A stretch of DNA of 64,000 nucleotides from Bacteroides pyogenes (lineage in GTDB: Bacteria > Bacteroidota > Bacteroidia > Bacteroidales > Bacteroidaceae): the NCBI RefSeq assembly GCF_014196225.1, contig NZ_JACIDI010000005.1:62001-126000 (forward strand), read 5' to 3'. Positions 55,632 to 64,000 of this stretch are shown in pieces. A model generated the notes under the pieces. That model did not search any database and was not told where the DNA came from. It saw only the letters and a program-made list of their open reading frames with translations. Position 1 is the first letter of the stretch, and every line of letters begins with the position of its first letter. The position numbers were made by a program, and so were the translations under genes.

Positions 55632-57674
55632 ATGAGACGAATCTTACTGATATATACATTACTTTCCGTTATGGGAGCGACCGCAATCCGCGCTCAGATC
55701 AACCCCGCCCGAAGGCAGATCGACAGGAACGGACGCGATCAATACGGAAATCAGGTAGACCCTTCCACAATACCGGAGAATCTGGACAGCGCAAATGTAG
55801 AGATACAAGGTCTGCCCCCCAAACTATACATGTGGCGCATCAAGAACGAACTGGGCGACCGGGTTATGATTCCCGCCGACACCGTTTACCATCACTTCCA
55901 GAACACGAATCTGACCGAAGGTATCAAGGGGCACTACAATTATTTGGCCAATTTAGGCTCTCCACGCATATCGCGCATCTTTTTCAAACGGCGCGATCCG
56001 CAGCCCGGCATCTTCATCGAGCCGTTTTCCGGCTTCTTCGTCCGACCCGAAGAATTCAATTTCACCAACAGCAATGTGCCGTATACTAACCTGACTTATC
56101 ACAAGGCGGGAAATAAAGTCAATGGCGAAGAACGATTCAAAGCGTATTTTTCGGTCAATGCAAACAAGAGGCTGGCCTTCGGATTCCATATAGACTACCT
56201 GTACGGAAGAGGATATTACAACAATCAGAGTACCGCATACTTCAACGGGGCAGTGTTCGGAAGCTACATGGGCGACCGGTATGAAGCGCAAGGAATATAC
56301 AGCAACAATTACCTGAAAACGAATGAAAACGGCGGAATTACGGACGACAGATACATTACTTCTCCTGAAGAAATGGCCGAAGGTAAAAGAAGTTATGAAT
56401 CGGTGAACATACCTACCGTGCTGAATGCTTCCACCAACCGGAACCATGCTTTTTACGTTTTCCTCACCCAACGCTACAAGCTGGGGTTTAAGCGCGACCT
56501 TCCGAAAGCGGAGAACGACACCACACCCGCACAGAAAGAGTTTGTTCCGGTTACGAGCTTTATTCACACACTACGAGTCGAGCGGTCGCGGCACAGCTTC
56601 CACATGAACGATAACGTAAAAGACTACTTCCGGAACACTTATCTCGATCCCGGCAACACGGCGGTAAACGACAGTACGGTTTACGTCGGTGTGAAGAACA
56701 CTTTCGGCATCGCTCTGCTCGAAGGATTCAACAAGTATGCCAAAGCAGGGCTTACGGCATTCGTCTCGCATAAGTTGAGCAGATATTCGTTGATGGGCAT
56801 CGAAGCGCAGAAAGCTGATAAATACAATGAGAATGAAGTATATGTGGGCGGAGAACTCTCCAAGCGCGAAGGACGAGTATTGCATTATCACGCCATTGGC
56901 GAAGCGGGAGTAGCGGGAAAAGCCATCGGACAATTCAGCGTGAAAGGAGATATCGACCTCAATTTCCGGCTGTGGAAAGATACCGTCAGCCTGATTGCGC
57001 GTGGGGAAATCAGCAACCGGATCGCTCCGTTTTATATGCGCCACTACCAGTCGAAACATTTCTGGTGGGACGATGATATGGATAAGGAATTCCGCACCCG
57101 CATAGAGGGAGAGCTGAGCAGCGAACGGTGGAAAACCCGCATCAAGGCCGGAGTGGAGAACATTAAAAACTTTACGTACTTCAACCGGCAAGCGCTGCCC
57201 GAACAAAAGAGCGGAAGCATCCAAGTGGTATCGGCAACCCTTCAGCAAGATTTCAAATTAGGAATCTTCCATCTCGACAACGAGGTAATCTGGCAGAAAA
57301 CAAGCGACGGAGATGTGCTTCCCCTGCCCGACCTCTCTCTATACCACAACTTCTACATGCAGTTCAAGCTGGCAAAAAAAGTACTCAGCGTTCAGTTGGG
57401 CGCCGATATGAGGTACTTCACCAAATATCATGCGCCGGCCTATATGCCCGCCATACAGCAATTCCATCTGCAACCGGAGAACGACCGGGTGGAAATAGGC
57501 GGCTACCCGATGGTGAACGTATATGCGAACTTCCACCTGAAGCGCACACGTTTCTACGTAATGATGTATCATGTAAATCAGGGTACAGGGCGAAAAAATT
57601 ATTTTCTGGCTCCCCATTATCCCATCAACCCGCGTCTGCTGAAGATCGGACTATCGTGGAACTTCTATGATTAA
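55632..57674 (+). CDS. Putative porin (Bacteroidetes Porin_10-like)
   Basis: 680-residue outer-membrane protein with a signal peptide (MRRILLIYTLLSVMGATAIRA). The N-terminal 90 residues are soluble-looking (IEIQGLPPKLYMWRIKNELG region), after which amphipathic strands alternate to the end (LLKIGLSWNFYD), as expected for a large barrel. The GIFIEPFSGFFVRPEEF and NLTYHKAGNK blocks are typical of the putative porins of this phylum. Substrate unknown. Its stop overlaps the start of the next gene by 8 bases, so the two are translationally coupled. Confidence 0.82.
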   Translation: MRRILLIYTLLSVMGATAIRAQINPARRQIDRNGRDQYGNQVDPSTIPENLDSANVEIQGLPPKLYMWRIKNELGDRVMIPADTVYHHFQNTNLTEGIKGHYNYLANLGSPRISRIFFKRRDPQPGIFIEPFSGFFVRPEEFNFTNSNVPYTNLTYHKAGNKVNGEERFKAYFSVNANKRLAFGFHIDYLYGRGYYNNQSTAYFNGAVFGSYMGDRYEAQGIYSNNYLKTNENGGITDDRYITSPEEMAEGKRSYESVNIPTVLNASTNRNHAFYVFLTQRYKLGFKRDLPKAENDTTPAQKEFVPVTSFIHTLRVERSRHSFHMNDNVKDYFRNTYLDPGNTAVNDSTVYVGVKNTFGIALLEGFNKYAKAGLTAFVSHKLSRYSLMGIEAQKADKYNENEVYVGGELSKREGRVLHYHAIGEAGVAGKAIGQFSVKGDIDLNFRLWKDTVSLIARGEISNRIAPFYMRHYQSKHFWWDDDMDKEFRTRIEGELSSERWKTRIKAGVENIKNFTYFNRQALPEQKSGSIQVVSATLQQDFKLGIFHLDNEVIWQKTSDGDVLPLPDLSLYHNFYMQFKLAKKVLSVQLGADMRYFTKYHAPAYMPAIQQFHLQPENDRVEIGGYPMVNVYANFHLKRTRFYVMMYHVNQGTGRKNYFLAPHYPINPRLLKIGLSWNFYD

Positions 57675-58494
57675 AAAGACATTCAGATACCTGTTGCCTG
57701 TCATCCTCATCTCAGGCGCCATTTTCGTTTTCCGCTATTGCGGCAAACGCGAAAAGCCCGTCGCCGGGCATCCCCGCGATTATGCAGCCATCGCCGAAGA
57801 AGGAATCTTACGCGCGGCAACCGAATACAACTCGACCGGATTCTTTGTCGACCGCGACACCCTCTCCGGATTCTATTACGACCTGATACAGGCGTTTGCC
57901 CGCGACAAAGGGCTGAAAGCCGAAATCATCCCCGTGATGAGCTTCGAACGGTGCATGAGAGAATTGAGCGAAGGGAAATACGACATCATCGCCAGCAGCA
58001 TATTGGCAACCAGCGAACTCAAAGATTCACTTCTTCTGACCACTCCCATAATCCTCAACAGGCAAGTGCTGGTACAGCGCAAACCGAAAGACGAAAACGA
58101 CTCGCTATACATCCGCAGCCAGTTGGATCTGGCAGGACGAACGCTGCATGTGGTAGAAGGTTCTCCCTCCATCCTTCGCATCCGCAATCTGGGAGACGAA
58201 ATAGGCGATACGATTTATGTCAGGGAAATCGAGAAATACGGTCCCGAACAGTTGGTTTCGCTCGTAGCGCACGGAGACATAGACTATGCTGTTTGCGACG
58301 AAAGCATAGCCAAAGCCTTATCCGATTCGCTCCCGCAAATAGACATAAACACGGCCATCGGTTTTACACAATTCTATTCGTGGGCCGTCAGCAAGCAATC
58401 GCCGGTTCTTCGCGACAGCCTCGACGCATGGCTGAGCAAATTCAGAAAAGGGAAAGAGTTTCAACGTATCTATCGGAAATATTATTATAAATAA
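57667..58494 (+). CDS. Periplasmic solute-binding-like protein (SBP family 3), MltF-like without transglycosylase domain
   Basis: 275 residues. An N-terminal membrane helix (YLLPVILISGAIFVFRYCGK) is followed by a family-3 solute-binding domain: GILRAATEYNSTGFFVDRD, SGFYYDLIQAFARDKGLKAE, RELSEGKYDIIASSI and the C-terminal KFRKGKEFQRIYRKYY. This resembles the sensor half of lytic transglycosylase MltF, but the lysozyme-like domain is absent. No ABC permease or ATPase gene is near. It overlaps the porin gene by 8 bases, which suggests a shared task at the envelope. Confidence 0.8.
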   Translation: MIKKTFRYLLPVILISGAIFVFRYCGKREKPVAGHPRDYAAIAEEGILRAATEYNSTGFFVDRDTLSGFYYDLIQAFARDKGLKAEIIPVMSFERCMRELSEGKYDIIASSILATSELKDSLLLTTPIILNRQVLVQRKPKDENDSLYIRSQLDLAGRTLHVVEGSPSILRIRNLGDEIGDTIYVREIEKYGPEQLVSLVAHGDIDYAVCDESIAKALSDSLPQIDINTAIGFTQFYSWAVSKQSPVLRDSLDAWLSKFRKGKEFQRIYRKYYYK

Positions 58495-58565
58495 GCCCTT
58501 GCGACAAAGAAAAAAACACGGCTTATTTTACAGAATCTACAAGCTGTTGTAAAACATTATTTCGA

Positions 58566-58660
58566 TTGCTCCAACAGAGCCTCTGAATCAATCGGATAGA
58601 GCTTCTGACGCCCTCTGGCAGAGGCTCCGTTGGGGGCAAACAGAGGCTCTGTTGGAGCAA
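58566..58660. repeat. Perfect 20-bp inverted repeat with an internal third copy
   Basis: TTGCTCCAACAGAGCCTCTG (58566-58585) is the exact reverse complement of 58641-58660. A near copy of the right arm (CAGAGGCTCCGTTGGGGGCA) begins at 58619. The 250-base gap between the solute-binding protein and the oxidoreductase holds only this structure and the downstream promoter. It may terminate the porin operon, although no T-run follows. Confidence 0.8.
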
Positions 58661-58712
58661 TACTTCCGGTCAGTAAATAATCAATAAAGTTGCTCTAAAA
58701 GAAAAATAATTA

Positions 58713-58720
58713 TATCTTTG
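58713..58720 (+). promoter_or_regulatory. -7 element of the Gfo/Idh/MocA gene
   Basis: TATCTTTG, 24 nt before the ATG at 58745; GTTG at 58689-58692 is a near -33 box at 20 nt. An upstream start at 58718 would overlap the promoter. Confidence 0.55.
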
Positions 58721-58744
58721 AACTTTGTTAGAAATAATGAGAAC

Positions 58745-59731
58745 ATGAGCGAGAAGATTATCAAATGGGGATTCATAGGTTGCGGAGAGGTGACCAAGAC
58801 CAAGAGTGGCCCCGCTTTCCAAAAAGTAGAGCACTCGGAAGTTGTGGCGGTGATGAGCCGCAAAGCGGCAAAAGCCAAAGCCTATGCCAAGGAGAGAGGC
58901 ATTCCCAAATGGTATGACGACGCGCAAGAACTGATAGACGACCCCGAAGTCAACGCCGTATACATAGCGACTCCCCCCTCATCGCATGCCACCTACGCCA
59001 TCATGTCGATGAAAGCGGGCAAGCCCGTTTACATCGAAAAGCCGATGGCGCAAACCTACGAAGAGTGCACCCGCATCAATCGAATCTCGCGCGAAACGGG
59101 AGTACCCTGTTTCGTAGCCTATTACCGCCGGTATCTTCCCTACTTCAGGAAAGTAAAGGAATTGGTGGAAGACGGAGCTATCGGCAACGTAATCAACGTA
59201 CAGATTCGTTTTGCCCAGCCTCCGCGCGATTTAGATTACAACTGCGAAAACCTCCCTTGGCGTGTGCAGGCGGACATTGCCGGCGGCGGTTACTTCTACG
59301 ACCTCGCTCCGCATCAGATCGATCTGCTGCAAGACATGTTCGGATGTATACTCAAGGCGGGGGGCTATAAAGCCAACCGCGGCGGACTATACAGTGCCGA
59401 AGACACGCTAAGCGGCTGTTTCCAGTTCGACAACGGACTGGTAGGAAGCGGATCATGGTGTTTCGTGGCACACGATTCCGCACGCGAAGACCGCATCGAA
59501 CTGATCGGCGACAAGGGAATGATCTGCTTCTCGGTTTTCACTTACGACCCCATCGCCTTGCACACCGAACGCGGGCGCGAGGAAATACGCATCGACAATC
59601 CGGAACATGTGCAACAACCTCTGATACAGGCCGTAGTAGACCATTTGCTCGGAAAGTCGATTTGCTCCTGCGACAACGAAAGCGCTACTCTCACCAATTG
59701 GGTGATGGACAAAATACTCGGAAAGCTGTAA
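58745..59731 (+). CDS. Gfo/Idh/MocA family oxidoreductase
   Basis: 328-residue NAD(P)-dependent sugar or inositol-type dehydrogenase. The Rossmann start is IIKWGFIGCGEVTK, followed by VYIATPPSSHATYAIMSMKA and the catalytic EKPMA lysine block. The C-terminal domain holds GGGYFYDLAPHQIDLLQDMF with the usual Asp-His pair. There is no signal peptide, unlike many Bacteroides glycosidase relatives in this family (GH109), so it is cytoplasmic. Substrate unknown. Confidence 0.92.
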   Translation: MSEKIIKWGFIGCGEVTKTKSGPAFQKVEHSEVVAVMSRKAAKAKAYAKERGIPKWYDDAQELIDDPEVNAVYIATPPSSHATYAIMSMKAGKPVYIEKPMAQTYEECTRINRISRETGVPCFVAYYRRYLPYFRKVKELVEDGAIGNVINVQIRFAQPPRDLDYNCENLPWRVQADIAGGGYFYDLAPHQIDLLQDMFGCILKAGGYKANRGGLYSAEDTLSGCFQFDNGLVGSGSWCFVAHDSAREDRIELIGDKGMICFSVFTYDPIALHTERGREEIRIDNPEHVQQPLIQAVVDHLLGKSICSCDNESATLTNWVMDKILGKL

Positions 59732-59858
59732 GCCCCGCCGGCTATCGGGCGCATCATGTCCGGAATGAGGAAACACAAAGTTCCAAACAAAACATAACCT
59801 ATCCCGACACTTAAAAACAAACAAACTTAAAGACGCAAACAACATACTTTTTCGCACC

Positions 59859-60299
59859 ATGACCAAAGAAGAATTGATGAGGAAAGCAATTGAGCTTTCC
59901 TATGAAAACGTAGCGAACGGAGGCGGCCCTTTCGGAGCAGTAATTGCAACCAAAGAGGGAGAAATCATCGCTACGGGGGTCAACCGGGTTACTTCTTTAT
60001 GTGACCCTACCGCCCATGCCGAAGTAAATGCCATACGTGCCGCAGCCGCACGCTTAGGTACTTTCAACCTCAGCGGACATGTAATTTACACCTCATGCGA
60101 GCCTTGCCCCATGTGTCTGGGAGCCATCTATTGGGCCAGATTGAATAAGATATACTACGGAAACACCAAAGAGGATGCCAAGAACATAGGGTTCGACGAC
60201 TCCTTTATCTACGGTGAGCTGGCAGTGAGTGCCGCCGACAGGAAACTTCCATCCGAGAGTTTGTTGCACGACGAAGCCATTACCGCTTTTCAGAAATGA
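59859..60299 (+). CDS. Guanine deaminase-like nucleoside deaminase
   Basis: 146-residue zinc enzyme of the cytidine/deoxycytidylate deaminase fold. The zinc and proton-shuttle motif is TAHAEVNAIR; the two cysteines are in SCEPCPMCLGAIYWA. The segment IYYGNTKEDAKNIGFDDSFI and the short C-terminus after LAVSAADRKLPSE match guanine deaminases of the B. subtilis GuaD type rather than TadA. It would convert guanine to xanthine in purine salvage. About 127 bases separate it from the oxidoreductase. Confidence 0.87.
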   Translation: MTKEELMRKAIELSYENVANGGGPFGAVIATKEGEIIATGVNRVTSLCDPTAHAEVNAIRAAAARLGTFNLSGHVIYTSCEPCPMCLGAIYWARLNKIYYGNTKEDAKNIGFDDSFIYGELAVSAADRKLPSESLLHDEAITAFQK

Positions 60300-60372
60300 A
60301 TGGTTACAGAAAATAAAATAGAATATTAAATTCTATAATCTCCCTATTATTAACTAATTAATATCTCATTAA

Positions 60373-61188
60373 ATGAAAACAAAAAAAATTTTAATGTTCC
60401 TGACATTAGGAACTTTGTTTGCATGTCAACAAAATGAGCCACAAGAAACGACCAATGAGTCCCTCAAGCTCTTTGTTACTGTTGAAAACGACGAATTAGG
60501 CGCACTCACCCGTTCGCTCGGTATGAATTACTCTCTGGGGAAAAACGCTTTTTCTGCCGGAGAGGTTCTCTCTGTCGCCGCAGCCAACGAGGACTTCCTC
60601 CCGTACACCATAGGGAAAGACAATTACCTGTGGAACAATATGAAAACAACCAATCAGAATGTAGAGCTCGCCGCCCACTATCCTGCTGTCGATAACCGAC
60701 AGTTAAGAGAAGAGCGTATCCTCGAAGGAGGTGCAGAGTACCTGTTCGGAACCACAGAAGTAGCTCAGGGAAGCTCAAACGCAGCTCTCAGGATGAAGCG
60801 AATGACCGTTCCTGTCGTTCTACTCTCTGAAAACGGCGAACCATACAATGGTAACGCTAAAGTAACCCTCCACCTTCAGAACGAAGGAGTCCAGAACCTG
60901 AGAACCGGATTGATACAAGCTGCTCCAAACGCGCTGAAAGAAGAAATCGAAATCAACAAGTTCTCTGACGGACCTATAACAAACCTTATTCCGCAAAGAC
61001 TTGTCAAAGGACAACGAATCGGTACGGTAGCGTACGGAGGAATAGAGAAGAACATCTTTGTCGACCAGAACATCTCTTTAAGCTCGGGCAATATGTTAAG
61101 CATCCGTTTGTCCGAATACACCAATGACATTATTATCGACGGAAGCATCCCCTTGCGCAACGAGCCTATACGCAGAAGAAACCGATAA
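60373..61188 (+). CDS. Fimbrillin-family lipoprotein
   Basis: 271-residue lipoprotein with lipobox LGTLFACQQ near residue 18. After the acidic linker, VENDELGALTRSLGMNYSL is the typical cleavage-adjacent segment of fimbrillin-like proteins, and KVTLHLQNEGVQNLRTGLIQ fits the N-terminal domain of that family. The C-terminus ISLSSGNMLSIRLSEYTND is compatible with a single-domain FimA/Mfa-like fold. It is alone, with no mfa2- or fimB-like assembly genes adjacent, so it may be a minor tip protein or a surface lipoprotein of unknown role. Confidence 0.65.
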   Translation: MKTKKILMFLTLGTLFACQQNEPQETTNESLKLFVTVENDELGALTRSLGMNYSLGKNAFSAGEVLSVAAANEDFLPYTIGKDNYLWNNMKTTNQNVELAAHYPAVDNRQLREERILEGGAEYLFGTTEVAQGSSNAALRMKRMTVPVVLLSENGEPYNGNAKVTLHLQNEGVQNLRTGLIQAAPNALKEEIEINKFSDGPITNLIPQRLVKGQRIGTVAYGGIEKNIFVDQNISLSSGNMLSIRLSEYTNDIIIDGSIPLRNEPIRRRNR

Positions 61189-61211
61189 ATGTAAAAGATA
61201 CCTGTAATCAG

Positions 61212-61256
61212 AAATCCCCGGAGAAGCTATAAACATTTAGCCTTCCGGGGATTTTC
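61212..61256 (+). terminator. Terminator between the fimbrillin-like and FadL-like genes
   Basis: AAATCCCCGGA / TCCGGGGATTT perfect 11-bp stem, then TTC. It lies between convergent genes and could serve both strands (TTTCTG follows on the minus strand). Confidence 0.85.
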
Positions 61257-61296
61257 TTACACACAAAAGTTTATATTGAATTGAAACTGCCGGATA

Positions 61297-62895
61297 TTAA
61301 AAGCGCATGCCGAGCGTAAAAACTACCTTATGATTATCGTTAGCGATCGAAGTGCCCGGTAGATCTTTATGATCGAAAGCGTAGAAGTCTTCCTTGTAAT
61401 TGCTATACTGGTAAGCCATATCGGCATAGAAAGACTTTCCGCGATATCCGAATCCTAACGTGTAATTATTGGTAGAGCCGGGATTCGAGAATTCAGTATC
61501 CGTGCGTACGGAGTTGTTCGGAAGTCTTTTAAACGTCTCTACACCCGATTTCATGGAGGCAGTGACATGATTATACCCTAAGCGGACAGCGAATTCAGGC
61601 GCAACCTTCCATTCCATGCCGGCGCGAAACGTATGAACTCCCTTCATCATGCTGCGTATGTCATCTGTCTGTCGAAGCCTGTTGCCATCCGAGTCATTCA
61701 ATTTGGCGGATGAATAATCGCTATACTCATATTCAACCCCGATAGCGGCGTTACTGCCTATGGTATAGCCTGCATTTACATTAAACTTCCACGGCGTAAT
61801 CAGATGATACTCATATTCACCATCCATCCCGTTGCCATACTTGTCAACCACCTCTTTCACACCATGCGTATCCTTATTCAGGTTGTAGTCGATGTAAGCA
61901 TTGTTATACTCTTTCAAAGAAAAGAAAGTAGGCGTATGTACCGAAGCCCCGATGCGGAATGACGAATACTCTATAGGGCGCCAGATAAAACCGAGCTTGA
62001 AATCAACTCCGTTTCCATCCACCCAAAACTCGTTTCCAAGATCATAACCGCCATGTTCTTTGCCGTCGGCTGCCAGAAAGTCTTCTTTGTAAAGGCTCGT
62101 ACGGCGGTAGTCCACGCTATACGCTCCGATGGTGGCGCCCAGATAAAAACGGTCGTACAGGTTAAACGCTACATTGAAGTCGTACGAATGCAATCCTCCC
62201 CTTTCACGGGCCGTATACGCTTGTATGACCTTATCGCCTGCTTGCCTATAAGGAGCATAATGGTGCAAAAACTTATTTCCTTCTTTATCTTTGGCTTCTA
62301 CAGGATCCACCAAATAAGAATTATAACCTAAAATACCAATCCAAGGTAGCTTTGGATTGAGATAAGCATCTTGGGCCTCCAAATCCTTTACAGGATGCGG
62401 ATGTACCTTTTCCATATCATCAAAAGTCAATATATCTGCGATAAAATCCGTTTGAGACTGTTCGAACACTCCGTTCATCACCACATTCTTATCAAAAGAC
62501 TTCATGCGGTGGTAATTGAAAGCGAAGTTTACATAACGCAACGCAGTAGAGTTTCCCTGCTTCAGGGAGAACACAAATCCCGCATTATCAAAAGAACCGT
62601 GGAACTTGTCCACTTTAGCTCCTCCCGCATCCTTGGCTCCGGTGTTGTTAAATCCAAACGACGCCATCACCTCATTACTGCGATAAATACCTATGCCTGC
62701 GGGGTTGGTTCCTACAGTCGATATATCTCCTCCTAAGGCGCCTAAAGCTCCTCCCATACCAACGAACCGTGCCGTTCCATTCAAATCCCGGCCCATCCAG
62801 CGATTGGCATCATAGATAGTAGTCTGCGCGCCTACCTGCGCACAGATGCCCAAAAGCAGGGCACCTGCTACAAATATTTTATTCTTATTTCTCAT
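61297..62895 (-). CDS. FadL/OmpP1-family outer-membrane transport protein
   Basis: 532-residue outer-membrane beta-barrel of the long-chain fatty-acid/aromatic transport family. The signal peptide (MRNKNKIFVAGALLLGICAQ) precedes TARFVGMGGALGALGGDIST and VGTNPAGIGIYRSNE, the family's plug-like N-terminus. The protein ends with HKVVFTLGMRF. Old annotations call close relatives hemin receptors, but nothing in the sequence supports heme binding over lipids. The upstream neighbour on the same strand ends 21 bases away. Confidence 0.85.
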   Translation of the reverse strand: MRNKNKIFVAGALLLGICAQVGAQTTIYDANRWMGRDLNGTARFVGMGGALGALGGDISTVGTNPAGIGIYRSNEVMASFGFNNTGAKDAGGAKVDKFHGSFDNAGFVFSLKQGNSTALRYVNFAFNYHRMKSFDKNVVMNGVFEQSQTDFIADILTFDDMEKVHPHPVKDLEAQDAYLNPKLPWIGILGYNSYLVDPVEAKDKEGNKFLHHYAPYRQAGDKVIQAYTARERGGLHSYDFNVAFNLYDRFYLGATIGAYSVDYRRTSLYKEDFLAADGKEHGGYDLGNEFWVDGNGVDFKLGFIWRPIEYSSFRIGASVHTPTFFSLKEYNNAYIDYNLNKDTHGVKEVVDKYGNGMDGEYEYHLITPWKFNVNAGYTIGSNAAIGVEYEYSDYSSAKLNDSDGNRLRQTDDIRSMMKGVHTFRAGMEWKVAPEFAVRLGYNHVTASMKSGVETFKRLPNNSVRTDTEFSNPGSTNNYTLGFGYRGKSFYADMAYQYSNYKEDFYAFDHKDLPGTSIANDNHKVVFTLGMRF

Positions 62896-62916
62896 AACTA
62901 TTCTTATTTTTGGAAT

Positions 62917-64000
62917 CTATCTTCTGGTACTTCTCAAGGTGCCTCCGCTACTGCTGCCGGACGAACGCGACGAGCTTCCGCTTGAGTAGCTGCTGCGGGA
63001 ACTTCCGTCATAAGAAGACGACGAGCGCGAAGAACCGCTTGAATAACTGCTGTTGCCCGAACTTCTGCTGTAAGAACCTTCGTTGTATGACGAAGAACGG
63101 CGGGAGCTTTCTCCGCTACTGCGCGAATATGAACTTGATCTGCTTCGCGAGTATGAGCTCGAACTTCCTCGTGAGTATGACGGGCCTCTATCTCTGACAC
63201 TCGTTCCTACACTGCCTCTCGACGTTCTGCTTCCCTCATCCGTCACAGGAGAGTAACCTCGGGTACTGCTCGGACGGGTGTAAGTAGAAGAACCCCGGCG
63301 CGTGCTTTCCATTCCCGAGCGGCTATAAGTACCTGTTCCCTCCGAACCGGACACACGGCTGCTGCTTCCGTTGCGAGTACCTACCACTCTTCCTGAAAAG
63401 GTTCCATCCCGGCGAGATGTGGCTTGATATCTGGAAGAGCGCACATCACCGCTACGATCGGAATAGTATGAAGACCGGCCGTTGCTGTAACGCGAGCGGC
63501 TGTTCGCATTGTAAACGCTGCGGCCTCTGTAGTAATTGCCTCCGTACCAACCGTAATCATAATAATGATGCCCCCAGTAGCCGTCATACCAGCCACCCCA
63601 ATAGCCCGGATAATGCCACCGTGAGTAGTAAGGATATCTCCATGAGTAATAAGGATAACCCCATCCATAGTTCCATCCCCATCCGTAATTCCAGTTCCAG
63701 CTATAAGAGCGGTAGCGCCAGTCCCACCAGAGAGGATTCCTAAAGGTCGGGAATGCATAAGCATACAAACCGTCGGTATATACATTCCAGTCCCATGAGT
63801 TAGGTCCGTAAACCACTTCCCAATAAAGCGGACTACTGATACTTATGGCAAAACGCGGATTGCGAAAGCGAATGATCCGTTCAGCGTACTCATAATCGTC
63901 TCGCGTCCCGGCAAATTTGCCGGTCACCCACTCTCCTTCCAGCTCCGGACGTTTCTTTTCTTTAATATACAAAGTATCGTTCTCTACCGCGAAGTCGTTG
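62917..64000 (-). CDS. Tyr/Trp/Gly-rich protein with Ser/Arg-rich tail (start outside window)
   Basis: At least 361 codons, open to the right window edge, so the N-terminus is missing. The visible front part (EGEWVTGKFAGTRDDYEYAE, FAISISSPLYWEVVYG) looks folded. It is followed by about 85 residues dominated by Trp, Tyr and Gly (NWNYGWGWNYGWGYPYYSW), and then a tail of about 180 residues that is mostly Ser, Arg, Gly and Tyr (SSYSRSRSSSYSRSSGESSR) and ends SSGGTLRSTRR. Relatives in Bacteroides have been labelled vitellogenin II-like, a name without functional meaning. Low-complexity character suggests an envelope or matrix-type protein. Confidence 0.75.
   Translation of the reverse strand, partial: NDFAVENDTLYIKEKKRPELEGEWVTGKFAGTRDDYEYAERIIRFRNPRFAISISSPLYWEVVYGPNSWDWNVYTDGLYAYAFPTFRNPLWWDWRYRSYSWNWNYGWGWNYGWGYPYYSWRYPYYSRWHYPGYWGGWYDGYWGHHYYDYGWYGGNYYRGRSVYNANSRSRYSNGRSSYYSDRSGDVRSSRYQATSRRDGTFSGRVVGTRNGSSSRVSGSEGTGTYSRSGMESTRRGSSTYTRPSSTRGYSPVTDEGSRTSRGSVGTSVRDRGPSYSRGSSSSYSRSRSSSYSRSSGESSRRSSSYNEGSYSRSSGNSSYSSGSSRSSSSYDGSSRSSYSSGSSSRSSGSSSGGTLRSTRR

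Noticed and set aside
58566..58660. Invertible promoter (phase switch)
   Set aside because: The 55-nt loop holds no TAnnTTTG element and no site-specific recombinase gene lies nearby; a hairpin or palindromic repeat fits better.
59859..60299. tRNA adenosine deaminase TadA
   Set aside because: The C-terminal part (GNTKEDAKNIGFDDSF) fits guanine deaminase rather than TadA, although both share the zinc motifs.

Overview
The window is a chromosomal segment of a Bacteroides-type gut bacterium (Bacteroidales). Several things point there. The promoters match the Bacteroides consensus (TTTG, about 20 nt, TAnnTTTG). There is a complete Na+-pumping NADH dehydrogenase operon, a SusC/SusD pair with an ECF sigma/FecR switch, many lipoproteins and TonB-dependent receptors, BACON domains, a fimbrillin-type lipoprotein, and a DUF4492 gene next to cytochrome bd. 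The species cannot be fixed from the sequence alone.

Layout. 1-7.8 kb: 5' end of lipB, a copper-exporting ATPase, a DUF3298 lipoprotein, rsmG, an MBL-fold hydrolase and full-length gcvP. 8-15.7 kb: a nitroreductase, an HpaII-like nuclease homologue without a methyltransferase, an IMPACT/YigZ protein, the serine-synthesis operon serC-serA-DUF1015 and a DbpA-like RNA helicase. 15.7-21.7 kb: nqrABCDEF. 22.2-27.8 kb: an Oar-like TonB-dependent receptor, the ABC-F factor EttA and tRNA-Lys(UUU). 27.9-28.9 kb: a scar of broken mobile elements directly behind the tRNA. 28.9-44.6 kb: a polysaccharide/glycan utilisation locus (PUL). 44.8-48.3 kb: a frameshifted outer-membrane protein gene, about 1.9 kb of gene-free repeat DNA and a Fic protein. 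48.6-51.6 kb: the cytochrome bd operon. 51.9-55.5 kb: a 2-oxoacid:ferredoxin oxidoreductase operon with a TPR protein and a small membrane protein. 55.6-64 kb: a putative porin, a solute-binding-like protein, an oxidoreductase, a guanine-deaminase-like enzyme, a fimbrillin-like lipoprotein, a FadL-like protein and a partial Tyr/Trp/Gly-rich protein.

The most distinctive system is the PUL. An ECF sigma factor and FecR anti-sigma stand before a SusC that carries an STN signalling domain. SusD follows, then a phosphodiester glycosidase (NAGPA/DUF2233 family), a three-BACON plus beta-helix lipoprotein, and a GH3 enzyme with an unusual C-terminal regulatory-like domain. A GH89 alpha-N-acetylglucosaminidase lies just upstream of the sigma gene. 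Two of the enzymes belong to families that act on alpha-linked GlcNAc, one of them on GlcNAc-1-phosphodiesters. I infer that the substrate is an alpha-GlcNAc- and possibly phospho-GlcNAc-capped glycan.

Other points of interest are an orphan HpaII-like protein with Arg where the catalytic Lys is expected, predicted leaderless genes (-7 element 4 nt from ATG), a 19-bp tandem array, a 37-nt repeat shared by two distant intergenic regions, and a Fic protein with a BRO-N-like front end.
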